NCBI RefSeq assembly: GCF_020148105.1
Contig: NZ_JAHLZE010000034.1
Location: 1-64,000, forward strand
DNA: 64,000 nucleotides
Origin: Methanobrevibacter sp. TMH8
Lineage (GTDB): Archaea; Methanobacteriota; Methanobacteria; Methanobacteriales; Methanobacteriaceae
Direction of reading: 5' to 3'
Part shown: one piece after another, positions 54,874 through 63,801 of the stretch
How the letters are laid out: every line of letters starts with the position of its first letter
Position numbering within the stretch: the first letter of the stretch is position 1
Translations under genes and position numbers: made by a program
The notes under the pieces: model-generated
Seen by the model: the letters and a program-made list of their open reading frames with translations, nothing else
Told to the model about the DNA's origin: nothing
Databases searched by the model: none

Positions 54874-55260
54874 ATGGCCTTGATATTAATTCGTGGAGAT
54901 AATAATTCCAAATTGCTTAATGCAATTGCAGATATTGAAAGACATGCTCAATTACATTTAATAGACAACCCTCAAAAGATAGATGCAGAATTTGCAGATT
55001 CTATTGTTGAAAGTATTTTAAATGCTCCTTTGAGAAACAAATCTAAAGTAGCTACTGCATTTTTCGTAAATGAAGATATTACATTAGCTATTATGCAAAT
55101 TAAAAAAATTCATCCTCCTGCTCATGTTATTGTTGTTAGTGATGAATATAAAGAATTTGAAGTATTAAATAAAAAATTAGAAGATGCTCCTGTTTTTAGA
55201 GGATATTACTCTAATAAGTCAACAAAAGGAACAGAACGTAAAGATTATAAAGTGAAATAA
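54874..55260 (+). CDS. DUF356-type conserved methanogen protein
   Basis: 128 residues from ATG 54874, with GTGAT 4 bases upstream; GTG 54865 is part of that site. A compact alpha/beta protein: MALILIRGDNNSKLLNAIADIERHAQLHL, then NKSKVATAFFVNEDITLAIMQIKKIHPPAHVIVVSDEY. I recognise this as the DUF356 family, found in methanogens, with no established function. The C-terminal tail is basic (STKGTERKDYKVK). It is the last gene of the 46-55 kb + strand group. Confidence 0.8.
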   Translation: MALILIRGDNNSKLLNAIADIERHAQLHLIDNPQKIDAEFADSIVESILNAPLRNKSKVATAFFVNEDITLAIMQIKKIHPPAHVIVVSDEYKEFEVLNKKLEDAPVFRGYYSNKSTKGTERKDYKVK

Positions 55261-55404
55261 TATTATTTATTTAAAAAATATTTTATTATTATTTATTAAT
55301 GTTAATTGATTAATAGTAATAAAATATTCAATAAATGTAATTATAAAGTAGATTATAATAAATAGATTTGTATTACTTGATTAATATTTATTATTATAAT
55401 GGAT

Positions 55405-55500
55405 ATTTATTTAGTTCTATTAAATGTTTATTATTTGTTTGGTATGTTTATTTAGTTCTATTAAATGTTTATTATTTGTTTGGTAAGTTTATTTAATTAT
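55405..55500. repeat. 41-bp tandem repeat, two near-perfect copies plus a partial
   Basis: A unit beginning TTTATTTAGTTCTATTAAATG and ending in TTATTTGTTTGGTA starts at 55406 and again at 55447, nearly identical, with a partial third copy at 55488. It occupies the middle of the 389-base gap between DUF356 (+) and aMBF1 (-, convergent), which otherwise holds AT-rich DNA with no gene. Confidence 0.9.
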
Positions 55501-55649
55501 ATTATTATAGTAAAATAAGAGAATAAAAATAAAATAAAAATAAAAAATTAGATGATTTTATAAAATAAGGATTTTGAATTATTATTTTTATATAACTTAT
55601 CATTGATATTGAGTTTTAACTAAAAGATTAAGCATATAAAATGATTAAT

Positions 55650-56159
55650 TCATTTTTTTTTGATTTTAACTATATCTCCCAGTGTTGGTCCGCCAGAAGT
55701 TCTATTTTTGAAATCTTCTAGATCCATATCAGATATTTTTTCAATAAGTGTAATATTTAAAGTTTTTTCAAGTTTTTTAGCTAACTTTATATCAGGAACC
55801 ATTTTACCTGATTCAATTCTATTTATAACAGATACTTTTTCATATATTTTTTCACCGAGCTCTTCTCGTGATAATCCTTTAACTTCACGAGATTTTCGGA
55901 CAATTGTTTCAAAATCTTCAACTAATTCTTCTGTAGGTTCATCAAGAGAATACATAGGTCTTGGAGTTCTTTTAGGGCGATTAATTCCATTAGATCCAGA
56001 TTTTTCTTTAGATTTACTTTGAGTAAATTTTGGTTTTGGAGTTTTTTGTATTACACCAAATTTAGAGCAATCCGGACAGACTTCCATTATAGAACCATCT
56101 ATTTTTGTTCTTTTTGATTTACCTTCCTCTATGGATTGACCACAAATTTCGCATCTCAT
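55650..56159 (-). CDS. Multiprotein bridging factor aMBF1
   Basis: 169 residues. An N-terminal zinc ribbon (MRCEICGQSI, then VCPDCSKFG) is followed by a basic linker (KFTQSKSKEKSGSNGINRPKRTPR) and a cro/XRE-type helix-turn-helix domain (SREELGEKIYEKVSVINRIESGKMVPDIKLAKKLEKTL). This is the standard archaeal MBF1 architecture; the protein associates with the ribosome and general transcription machinery. No ribosome binding site precedes ATG 56159, which suggests leaderless translation. It is convergent with the DUF356 gene. Confidence 0.93.
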   Translation of the reverse strand: MRCEICGQSIEEGKSKRTKIDGSIMEVCPDCSKFGVIQKTPKPKFTQSKSKEKSGSNGINRPKRTPRPMYSLDEPTEELVEDFETIVRKSREVKGLSREELGEKIYEKVSVINRIESGKMVPDIKLAKKLEKTLNITLIEKISDMDLEDFKNRTSGGPTLGDIVKIKKK

Positions 56160-56943
56160 AATTATTAATTTATTTTAATTATTTTTATATTTTACTTATT
56201 TTTTTTGAAAATCTATTTTCAAAATTCTGAAATTTTATATTTTTTAATTTTTAAAAATAATCAAAAATTATTTTAAGAAAAATTTAATAAAATTATTTTC
56301 ATGTTCATAAAAAGCTAAACTATATATATTAGTAAAAACAATATCTATATATACAAATTAAAATTAGAAAACATTGAATTAGAAAACATTGATCACTTAG
56401 ATTTTGTAATTAATATCATTTACGTTTCTATAAATCATATTATTAATGAATTTACAAATAATATGCATTTATATCATTTTATTATTGAAAAATATCCTAA
56501 TTTATTCTATTATTGTCATTAACTTTTTATATTGTCATAAATTTTAATTATGAGTAATTTAATGAAATTTTTAATTTGTTAAATTTGTTTTTTATTTTAA
56601 AATTAATAAAATTAATAGAAATTTATATTAAGTATTAAGTCTATTATATAATAATGTAGGTATGATATCTGGGTTTTAATTTATTAAATTATAATTTGAT
56701 ATGTTAAATTTAAATTATAAATAATCATAAATTCAATGTTTATATTTAAATTATATAAAATATATTTAAATTTTATTCAATTGATTCAAAATTTATTTAA
56801 TCTATTTAAATCTGATTTAAAGTTTATTTAATCTATTTAGATTTGATTTAAAGATGATTAATATTGATTATATTTGATTAATTGTGTATTTTGACTTAAA
56901 TTATTATTATTATCTAAAAAATTTATAGGAGAGTTCTAAGAAC
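56160..56943. other. 784-base divergent AT-rich region
   Basis: This lies between aMBF1 (-) and pan (+). A TATA-like AACTATATATATTAG near 56320-56334 could serve either direction. A duplicated ATTAGAAAACATTGA (about 56363-56392) and a 31-base tandem pair (TTTATTTAATCTATTTAAATC at 56792, then 56823) are visible. No gene with a ribosome binding site was found. Confidence 0.55.
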
Positions 56944-58173
56944 ATGGAAAATTCTCAATCCCTTCTTAATAAGATTGAAGATCTTAAAAAAGAAGTAAGA
57001 ATGCTAAAAGAAGAAAATACAAAAACTAAGAGGAATCTTATGTGGAAGGTTAGAAAACTTGAAAAAGATAAAGTTCTAACTGAAAACGAAAAAATTCGTC
57101 TTGAAAGAGAGACAAAGTCTCTCAGAGGAGAAGTTGAAAGATTTAGGTCTCCTCCATTAGTCCTAGCTACTATTATGGAAATTCTTGATGAAAATAGAAT
57201 GACTGTAAAAAGTAGTACTGGTCCTCATTTCGTAATTAATTATTCAAAATTCTTAGATGAAAAGTTATTGGTACCAGGTTCAAGAGTTGCATTAAATCAA
57301 CAAACATTTAGTGTTGTTGATGTGCTTCCTGCTGAAAAAGATCCAAATGTATCTGGTATGGAAATCGAAGAAAAACCAAATGTTACATATGATTCTATTG
57401 GTGGACTTGAAGAACAAGTAATGGAAGTTAAAGAAACTGTTGAACTTCCTCTTAAAAAGCCAGAATTATTTGAAAAAATTGGTATTGAACCACCAAAAGG
57501 AGTCCTTCTTTATGGACCTCCTGGAACTGGTAAAACATTACTTGCTAAAGCTGTTGCTAGTGAAACAAATGCAACATTTATTAAAATTGTTGCTTCTGAA
57601 TTTGTTAAAAAATACATTGGTGAAGGAGCGAGGATGGTTAGAGAAGTCTTTGATTTAGCTAAAGAAAAAGCTCCAAGTATTATTTTCATCGATGAAATTG
57701 ATGCTGTTGCTGCAAAAAGACTTAAAAGTTCTACTAGTGGTGATAGGGAAGTACAACGTACTTTGATGCAATTACTTGCAGAACTTGATGGATTTGAATC
57801 TAGAGGAGATATTGGTATTGTAGGTGCTACAAATAGGCCAGATATTCTTGATCCTGCACTTTTAAGACCAGGAAGATTTGATAGGTTCATTGAAGTTCCT
57901 ATTCCAAACGAGGATGGTAGAAAAGAAATTTTAAAAATCCATACTTCTAAAATGTCTTTATCTGAAGAAGCTGATATTGATCTTCTTGCAACCCTTACTG
58001 AAGGTGTTTCTGGTGCAGATTTAAAAGCTATTTGTACTGAAGCTGGAATGTTCGCAATAAGGGAAGAAAGAGATGAAGTTCTTGTAGCTGACTTCATGGA
58101 CGCTGTTGATAAAATCATGGGCGTTGAACACGATGAAGAATACAAAAAAGAAGCTGGAGTAATGTTTGGTTAA
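56944..58173 (+). CDS. pan: Proteasome-activating nucleotidase (PAN)
   Basis: A hexameric AAA+ unfoldase that feeds the 20S proteasome. 409 residues: N-terminal coiled coil (about 5-72), OB domain (72-130) and AAA+ domain with Walker [16 protein letters not shown], Walker [10 protein letters not shown], the second region of homology [21 protein letters not shown] and the sensor-2 helix [16 protein letters not shown]. The C-terminus is VMFG, where the canonical gate-opening motif is hydrophobic-Tyr-X; Phe replaces Tyr here. GGAGAG lies 9-10 bases before ATG 56944. No proteasome subunit gene is in the window. Confidence 0.96.
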   Translation: MENSQSLLNKIEDLKKEVRMLKEENTKTKRNLMWKVRKLEKDKVLTENEKIRLERETKSLRGEVERFRSPPLVLATIMEILDENRMTVKSSTGPHFVINYSKFLDEKLLVPGSRVALNQQTFSVVDVLPAEKDPNVSGMEIEEKPNVTYDSIGGLEEQVMEVKETVELPLKKPELFEKIGIEPPKGVLLYGPPGTGKTLLAKAVASETNATFIKIVASEFVKKYIGEGARMVREVFDLAKEKAPSIIFIDEIDAVAAKRLKSSTSGDREVQRTLMQLLAELDGFESRGDIGIVGATNRPDILDPALLRPGRFDRFIEVPIPNEDGRKEILKIHTSKMSLSEEADIDLLATLTEGVSGADLKAICTEAGMFAIREERDEVLVADFMDAVDKIMGVEHDEEYKKEAGVMFG

Positions 58174-58299
58174 TTTATTAACTAATTATTATCTTTAATT
58201 TTTCTTTAATTTATTTTTTATATTTTATTTTTATTTCATTATTTATTTTTTAAATTCATAAAGATTTTTTAATAATCATTTTTTATTAAATATCTTAAT

Positions 58300-58363
58300 A
58301 TTAGCCAATGATGAACCCTATGAGCTCTGATATGTGATGAATGATGGGCGAACTGAGGCTAAT
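58300..58363 (+). ncRNA. C/D box sRNA (2'-O-methylation guide)
   Basis: All elements of an archaeal C/D guide RNA occur in order: terminal stem ATTAGCC (58300-58306) pairing perfectly with GGCTAAT (58357-58363); C box ATGATGA (58308-58314); 12-base guide (58315-58326); D' box CTGA (58327-58330); 3-base spacer; C' box GTGATGA (58334-58340); 12-base guide (58341-58352); D box CTGA (58353-58356). Both guide lengths are the archaeal norm. It is a clear GC-rich island in A/T DNA, 127 bases after pan on the same strand. The nucleotides opposite 58322 and 58348 would be methylated. The targets are not established; rRNA is most likely. Confidence 0.9.
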
Positions 58364-58448
58364 TCTTTCTTATTTTTTATTTAATTATTTTATTTATCTT
58401 TGGAATAGTATTTATTTTTTAATTTTATTTTACTATTTAAAAAATAAT

Positions 58449-59333
58449 TTATTCGCCTTCAAAATCATTTAAATTCATCTTATTTTCAGTTTCAACTATT
58501 TTTGGAAGTTTTCCTATAGTACCGACTGATTCTCCCACAATAATTAAAGCTCCTGTATAATGTTCTTTGAATTTTTCTGCTGCGATTAATCCATTTTCAA
58601 CAGCATCTTCGTCTTTTTTTCCATTAACTTCATTGCCTATTGATGTAGCTAATCCATCAGATATACTAGCTTGGTTAGATATTATTGTCACACTATCAGA
58701 CCTTCCATAGCTAAGAGAATATCCTACAGAACCAGATGAAGAACATACTCCAAATTTTTGATTCTTTTTCTTAAAATCAAATTCAAAACCAATTTTACCA
58801 CTTAGGGGAGACTTTCCTGCATAAATACCAAAAATAACTTTTTCTTTATTATAATTATTTAAAAAAGCTATGTCTCCTCCATTATCTATGATTGAATAAT
58901 TAGATCCTTTTTCAACTAAATAATCAAGTGAAAGTTCAGCTATTGTTCCAGCTAATGTAGCTGTTGGCCCTACATTAGCAATTTTTGATCCATTTACCAT
59001 TAGTTTGATAATTTCAGGGATTTCATCTATGTTTTCATCTTTTTTGATTTTGTAAGGTTTTAAAGTCTTTGCAAATAATGGATTGTTTTTAATATATTGT
59101 TTCACATGATTTCTTTCTTTGATTATGAAATTTTCTAAACTTTCTTTATTTTCTAATATTCCATTATTATCTATAATTTTCCCATTATCTAATATTTTTT
59201 TGTTATTTGACTTTTCTTTCTCATTATAATTACTATTTCCAGTATTGATATCTGAAACTAGATTTATTTTAGTTTCTTCAATTTCTATTCGTTTTTTATA
59301 TAACATATTTTTAAATAATGTATCGATACTCAT
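58449..59333 (-). CDS. UPF0280 family protein (ApbE-related)
   Basis: 294 residues. It belongs to the UPF0280 family of methanogens, distantly related to ApbE flavin transferases. Conserved parts: VNGSKIANVGPTATLAGTIAELSL, SIIDNGGDIAFLN (the ApbE-like metal/FAD segment), and CSSSGSVGYSLSYGRSDSVTIIS. Residues about 28-66 form an Asn/Lys/Glu-rich insertion (NSNYNEKEKSNNKKILDNG) that looks like a slippage product absent from the family core. No ribosome binding site is visible at ATG 59333. Biochemical function is unknown. Confidence 0.85.
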   Translation of the reverse strand: MSIDTLFKNMLYKKRIEIEETKINLVSDINTGNSNYNEKEKSNNKKILDNGKIIDNNGILENKESLENFIIKERNHVKQYIKNNPLFAKTLKPYKIKKDENIDEIPEIIKLMVNGSKIANVGPTATLAGTIAELSLDYLVEKGSNYSIIDNGGDIAFLNNYNKEKVIFGIYAGKSPLSGKIGFEFDFKKKNQKFGVCSSSGSVGYSLSYGRSDSVTIISNQASISDGLATSIGNEVNGKKDEDAVENGLIAAEKFKEHYTGALIIVGESVGTIGKLPKIVETENKMNLNDFEGE

Positions 59334-59457
59334 TAATTAATAATATTATCTTTTTAGATATAAATTTCTACCCATTATATTAAAATTTATTCATTATTAT
59401 AATAAGATTTATAATAATTATCCCTATTAATTTTGTTTTTACAAAAAACTTATTTAA

Positions 59458-61239
59458 ATGATAAAACAAATATACAAAGTGATGTTTAATAGAGGCGATG
59501 AAAAAATAACTAATGAAAATATAATCATTAAAGGAAGACCAAATCTTTTTCTTAGTTGTAAAAAGGTTTTTGTTTTACTTATTATTTTAGGGGCTCTGTC
59601 TTATACAGCTCCTATTGTAATAAATTATATTAGTGAGATGCAAGTTCAGTTAGTTAGAGTTGTGAACTTACCATTGACTGGACTTGCTACAATTATTACA
59701 TTTTTATTGACATTTTTAATTATTATTTGGATTATCTGGACATTGGTCTCTTGGACAGCTAAGGAATATATTATTTCTGATCATAGAATAACTTATAAAT
59801 CTGGAATTATCTTAAAAAAAACGATTCATATGCCTTATGCTAAAATTCAGGATATTATTGTATCTCAAGGAATTTTAGGTAAAATTGCCTCAGTTGGAAC
59901 AGTCACTGCTTTCAGTGGCTTTGATGATTCTAAATTAGAACTGAAAAATATTTCTAAACCTTACAATGTTGAAGAAACTATTTTTGAAGAAATAAATAAA
60001 TTGAATTATCCTTATCCTGGTCAAGGTATTCCAATGAACCAAGGATTTAACGGTCCTAATTTTAATAATATTTCTCATACTAATGATAATCAAGGTATTT
60101 ATGATAATCATGAATATTATGATGATCATAATGGATTTAATAATTATAATAATTATAATAATAATTATCCTAGAAATAACTTTAATAATGATCCTAGATA
60201 TCCTAAAAATAATTTCAATAATCTTTTTGATGAAAACTATCAAAATAACAATAATCAAAACAATAACATCAGAAATGAAGTAAATTTTGGATATCCAAAT
60301 GATTCTAACAGAAACCCTAATGCTAGAATAAAAGACAATTATTTATCACAGAATGGAAATGATGCAGAACATAAAAAAGTTTATGGTCCAATTAATAATA
60401 ATGATTTTCCATTTTTGAATAAAGATAAAAATAATGTAAATGATTATGTTGAAAATCCTGAAGAATATAGGAATTCTTCAACATTTTTAGGAAATAACTC
60501 TGATAATAAAGAGAATAACGTTCAATCAACATCTGATAATAATAATGGCAATACTAATGATAATATTGATGAGAATAATGATGATAGGAATTATAGGGAT
60601 AACAGAAATAATTTAAATAATAAGAATTCTACAATTGATGATGGCTATATTGTTGATGAAAACGATTATTTTGATCAAACTATGAACCGAGCTATGAATA
60701 ATTTAGATGATGGTTTGAAGTTTATGCATAATAATAATAATAATAATAATAAAAACGATAATATAAACAATAATCATGATGATTATAATCAAAAAAACAT
60801 TAATCAACAAAGAAACCAATATGATAATCAATATAGTTCTGATCAACATAATAATAACAATAATAATCAATACAATAACGATCAATACAATAATAATCAA
60901 TATAATAGTAATCAACAAAATAATGATCAATATGCTACTGAATATAATAAAAATGATCAATATAATAATAACCAGTATAATAACGATCAATTTGATAATC
61001 AATATAATAATCAACAGTATAATAATAAAAATGATGAGTTTAATCAAAATAATGCTCAACAAAATGTTAAACAGAACTATAATCCTCAAAATTACCAGAA
61101 AAATCAGAATTATAATCAACAACAATATGTTAATCAGAATGAAAATCAGAATAAAAATGTTAATTATAAAAAACCTGAAACAAAAGAAGATAAATCTCGT
61201 GCTGTCTTAGAAAGACATTTTAAGAAATTTAAGAAATAG
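59458..61239 (+). CDS. bPH2-domain membrane protein with a long Asn/Gln/Tyr-rich tail
   Basis: 593 residues. Residues 25-180 match YdbS-like bacterial-PH (bPH2) proteins: IIIKGRPNLFLSCKKV, two membrane helices (38-60 and 78-104), then ITYKSGIILKKTIHMPYAKIQDIIVSQGILGKIASVGTV. Residues about 185-575 are low complexity, over a third Asn, with many NNNQYNNDQY-type units and few hydrophobics. The end is basic (KEDKSRAVLERHFKKFKK). The composition is prion-like, suggesting a disordered or self-associating cytoplasmic tail; function unknown. No ribosome binding site is visible at ATG 59458; ATG 59482 is an equally possible start. Confidence 0.8.
   Translation: MIKQIYKVMFNRGDEKITNENIIIKGRPNLFLSCKKVFVLLIILGALSYTAPIVINYISEMQVQLVRVVNLPLTGLATIITFLLTFLIIIWIIWTLVSWTAKEYIISDHRITYKSGIILKKTIHMPYAKIQDIIVSQGILGKIASVGTVTAFSGFDDSKLELKNISKPYNVEETIFEEINKLNYPYPGQGIPMNQGFNGPNFNNISHTNDNQGIYDNHEYYDDHNGFNNYNNYNNNYPRNNFNNDPRYPKNNFNNLFDENYQNNNNQNNNIRNEVNFGYPNDSNRNPNARIKDNYLSQNGNDAEHKKVYGPINNNDFPFLNKDKNNVNDYVENPEEYRNSSTFLGNNSDNKENNVQSTSDNNNGNTNDNIDENNDDRNYRDNRNNLNNKNSTIDDGYIVDENDYFDQTMNRAMNNLDDGLKFMHNNNNNNNKNDNINNNHDDYNQKNINQQRNQYDNQYSSDQHNNNNNNQYNNDQYNNNQYNSNQQNNDQYATEYNKNDQYNNNQYNNDQFDNQYNNQQYNNKNDEFNQNNAQQNVKQNYNPQNYQKNQNYNQQQYVNQNENQNKNVNYKKPETKEDKSRAVLERHFKKFKK
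60060..61180 (+). repeat. AAT/CAA-type codon repeats encoding the Asn/Gln-rich tail
   Basis: Runs of AATAATAAT, AATCAATAT and GATAATAAT codons dominate this stretch, strongest at 60727-60760 (nine AAT-type codons in a row) and 60845-61030 (CAATATAATAAT units). The reading frame is intact throughout. Antisense open frames rich in Ile and Val here are by-products of the repeat. Confidence 0.85.
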
Positions 61240-61601
61240 GATTTATTTATTTCTTGTATAATTTTATATTATCTAAATTTTTATATATTTTTTATATTTT
61301 ATATTCTATATTTTTATATATTTATATCAATATTAATATATTTTTTATATTGTATTTCATTTCTATATCTATTAATGAACTTATGTAATATATATTATCT
61401 AAAATTACCTTATTAAATCCATTAAAATGTTAAATATTAAATATTATTATATAAATATTTAAAATAGAATATTTATGAAAATATTAATATATTTATTAAA
61501 CAATCTATTCTTAAATATTATATTTCATTAATAATCTGTTTTATAATATATCATAAATTCTAATCTTTAAATTTTTAATTATCTGAGTACTAGGTGTAAT
61601 A
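61240..61601. other. AT-rich gap
   Basis: 362 bases between the bPH2 gene and the geranylgeranyl reductase gene. It starts with repeats of TTTTTTATATTTTATATT and continues with ATATTAAATATT-type sequence. No gene, RNA or clear promoter was seen. Confidence 0.55.
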
Positions 61602-62903
61602 ATGACTTTTGATTATGATGTAGCTATTGTTGGTGCAGGGCCAATTGGTTCAACATTGGCCTATAAAATTGCTAATTGTGGATATAGCGTTGTAATGTTG
61701 GAGAAGAAAAAAAAAGTTGGAGTTCCTCTTCAATGTGCAGGAATTGTTAGTAAAAAGTTAAGAGATTTTAATGAAATTCCTGATGAATTAATTTTAAATG
61801 AAGCTAAAGGAGCCTATTTATACTCAGTTAATCACTCTTTAAAGGTTGAAAAAGATGAAACTGAAGCTTTAATAATTGATAGGGTAGCTTATGATCAATT
61901 TTTAGTTAAAAAAGCTATAGATGCAGGGGCTAAATTGTTTAATAAATATAAGGTTATTGAAGTTAATTCTAAAACTGGGCTAGTTAAATGCCAAAATAAC
62001 GAAGAAATTCATGCAAAAGTTATTGTTGGTGCTGATGGTTCTAAATCATTCATTTCTGGATTATTTAATAAAGAATTTAAATATTTCAATGCTTCACAAT
62101 ATTTGATTAAGACTGATACTTCTTTTGATTTTAATAATAATGATATTAGAAGGGGTAATAGTACTAATAATACTAATAATAAAAATAATTGTAGTAATAG
62201 TGATAATAATTATAATAATAATCCACGAATCGATTTTGTAGATATTTTTGCTATTTCAAAGATTTTACCTGGTTTCCTATGGTGTATTCCAACTTCAAAA
62301 AATAGGTATAGGATAGGATTATTTTCAAATAATAATTATAAAGATCAAAAAAAGGTATTAAATGAATTTTTAGATAATGATAATAGATTTAATAACTGTA
62401 CTGTTCTTGAAAGATATCATGGAAAAATTCCTATTTTTGAAAAGAATAAAAAACTTGTTAATGAAAGGATTATTCTTATTGGTGATGCAGCATCACAACT
62501 AAAACCTACTACTGGGGGAGGACTCATTATTGGTTTTGATACTTGTAATATAGCTAAAGATGCTATTATAAAATTTTTAGATAAAACTAATGAGGATAAT
62601 AATAAAAATGAAAATAATAATTTAGATTTATTAAAAGATTATGAAAAAAATTTCAAGAAAAAATATTCTAAAGAGCTTAGTTATCAACTTAAAGTTCAAA
62701 AAACGATTGAAATACTTTCTGATGAAGATTTAGATTATATGTTCACTAAACTTAAGGATAAAAATGCTGAAGAAATTATCTCTAAATATGGAGATATGGA
62801 TAAACAGTCTGTATTAGTAAAAGAATTCATAAAGAGAGGGTTAATTTTTTCAATCATTCCAAAAGTTTTTTTCAGAAAATTAATAAATATATGGTCTATT
62901 TAA
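61602..62903 (+). CDS. Geranylgeranyl reductase family flavoprotein
   Basis: 433 residues. An FAD-dependent reductase of the geranylgeranyl reductase family, which saturates isoprenoid chains of archaeal lipids. The FAD site is YDVAIVGAGPIGSTLAYKIA at the N-terminus, followed by GVPLQCAGIVSKKL, with VIVGADGSKSFIS in the middle and IILIGDAASQLKPTTGGGLIIGF as the second FAD motif. Residues about 177-208 form an Asn/Ser-rich insertion (STNNTNNKNNCSNSDNNYNN) not expected in the family. AGGTGTAAT precedes ATG 61602. Digeranylgeranylglycerophospholipid reductase is likely, but paralogues exist, so the substrate is not certain. Confidence 0.88.
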   Translation: MTFDYDVAIVGAGPIGSTLAYKIANCGYSVVMLEKKKKVGVPLQCAGIVSKKLRDFNEIPDELILNEAKGAYLYSVNHSLKVEKDETEALIIDRVAYDQFLVKKAIDAGAKLFNKYKVIEVNSKTGLVKCQNNEEIHAKVIVGADGSKSFISGLFNKEFKYFNASQYLIKTDTSFDFNNNDIRRGNSTNNTNNKNNCSNSDNNYNNNPRIDFVDIFAISKILPGFLWCIPTSKNRYRIGLFSNNNYKDQKKVLNEFLDNDNRFNNCTVLERYHGKIPIFEKNKKLVNERIILIGDAASQLKPTTGGGLIIGFDTCNIAKDAIIKFLDKTNEDNNKNENNNLDLLKDYEKNFKKKYSKELSYQLKVQKTIEILSDEDLDYMFTKLKDKNAEEIISKYGDMDKQSVLVKEFIKRGLIFSIIPKVFFRKLINIWSI

Positions 62904-63243
62904 TAGTTTTAATCATATTTAATGTAACTGGATATTATTATATTAATTATAATTTATTAAAATTATAATTTATTATTTTATTAAAATAAATTCTTTAAAT
63001 TTATTTAAATTTTTTATATTTCTTTAAATTTTTTATTATTTTTATAAATTTTTTATTTTTATAGGTTTAAAACCAAAGTTTTTTATTATTTTTTTAAAAT
63101 TATTTATTTTTATAAATTTAAAAATCAAACTTTTTTATTTTTAATAAATTTTTTTATTTTTATAGGTTTAAAACCAAAGTGTTTTTATTATTTAGAAAGA
63201 ATTTAGAAAGAATAATATATGTATAAATGATATAAATATAAGT
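62904..63243. repeat. Gap with three degenerate 50-base repeats
   Basis: 340 bases. A unit containing TTTTTATAGGTTTAAAACCAAAG occurs at about 63053 and 63154, with a decayed copy (ATAAATTTAAAAATCAAA) between them at 63112, giving a period of about 50. The core GGTTT-A-AAACC is a short inverted repeat. The third copy ends some 60 bases before the next start codon. Confidence 0.75.
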
Positions 63244-63801
63244 ATGAAACCAAAAAAGATAGCTTGGGGAATTACTGGAGCTGGAGAAAAAATAGAAAAA
63301 ACTTATGAAACAATGGTTGATATTCAAGAAAAATATAGAGACCAAGTTGATATAAGGGTTTTTGTTTCAAATGCTGGAAAACAGGTTTTAAAGTTTTATA
63401 GATTATACAAAAAAATCCAAGAAAATTTTCAGCATGTTTCTTTTGAAGTAAACTCAAATGCTCCATTTTTAGCAGGAGATGTTCAGTTACATAAGTATGA
63501 ATTCTTACTAATTGCCCCTTGTACTTCTAACACAGTAGCTAAACTTGCAAGTAGAATTGGTGATACTATGATAACTAACGCGGTTATTATGGGACAAAAA
63601 TCTAGAGTTCCTATTCACATAATGCCTGTTGATTTTAAAGAAGGAGTTACTGTTACTAAAATTCCTAACGGTGATGATTTAATCCTTGAATTAACTGAAG
63701 AGGATATTGATTGCGTTAGAAAGGTATCTAAAATGAAAAATACTCATGTATTTGAAGCTACTGATAAAATATATGATGTATTTGAAAAATATGTTAAATA
63801 A
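63244..63801 (+). CDS. Archaeal flavoprotein (AfpA/DmrB-like)
   Basis: 185 residues of the FMN-binding flavoprotein fold: KIAWGITGAGEKIEKTYETM at the N-terminus (phosphate loop), FVSNAGKQVLKFYRLY, FLLIAPCTSNTVAKLASRIGDTMITNA (the flavoprotein-family signature) and a C-terminal helix. It resembles the archaeoflavoproteins (AfpA, MJ0208 type) and dihydromethanopterin reductase DmrB. AfpA accepts electrons from ferredoxin; which branch this one belongs to cannot be decided by eye. No ribosome binding site precedes ATG 63244, so translation may be leaderless. The remaining 199 bases of the window are AT-rich without a gene. Confidence 0.8.
   Translation: MKPKKIAWGITGAGEKIEKTYETMVDIQEKYRDQVDIRVFVSNAGKQVLKFYRLYKKIQENFQHVSFEVNSNAPFLAGDVQLHKYEFLLIAPCTSNTVAKLASRIGDTMITNAVIMGQKSRVPIHIMPVDFKEGVTVTKIPNGDDLILELTEEDIDCVRKVSKMKNTHVFEATDKIYDVFEKYVK

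Noticed and set aside
57510-58145. 211-codon open frame antisense to pan
   Set aside because: Lies wholly within the AAA+ coding region, Ser/Ile-rich composition typical of a reverse-strand shadow, no ribosome binding site.
60703-61125. Long Ile/Val-rich antisense frame and overlapping + frame in the bPH2 tail
   Set aside because: Both are reading-frame artefacts of AAT/CAA codon repeats and give near homopolymeric proteins.
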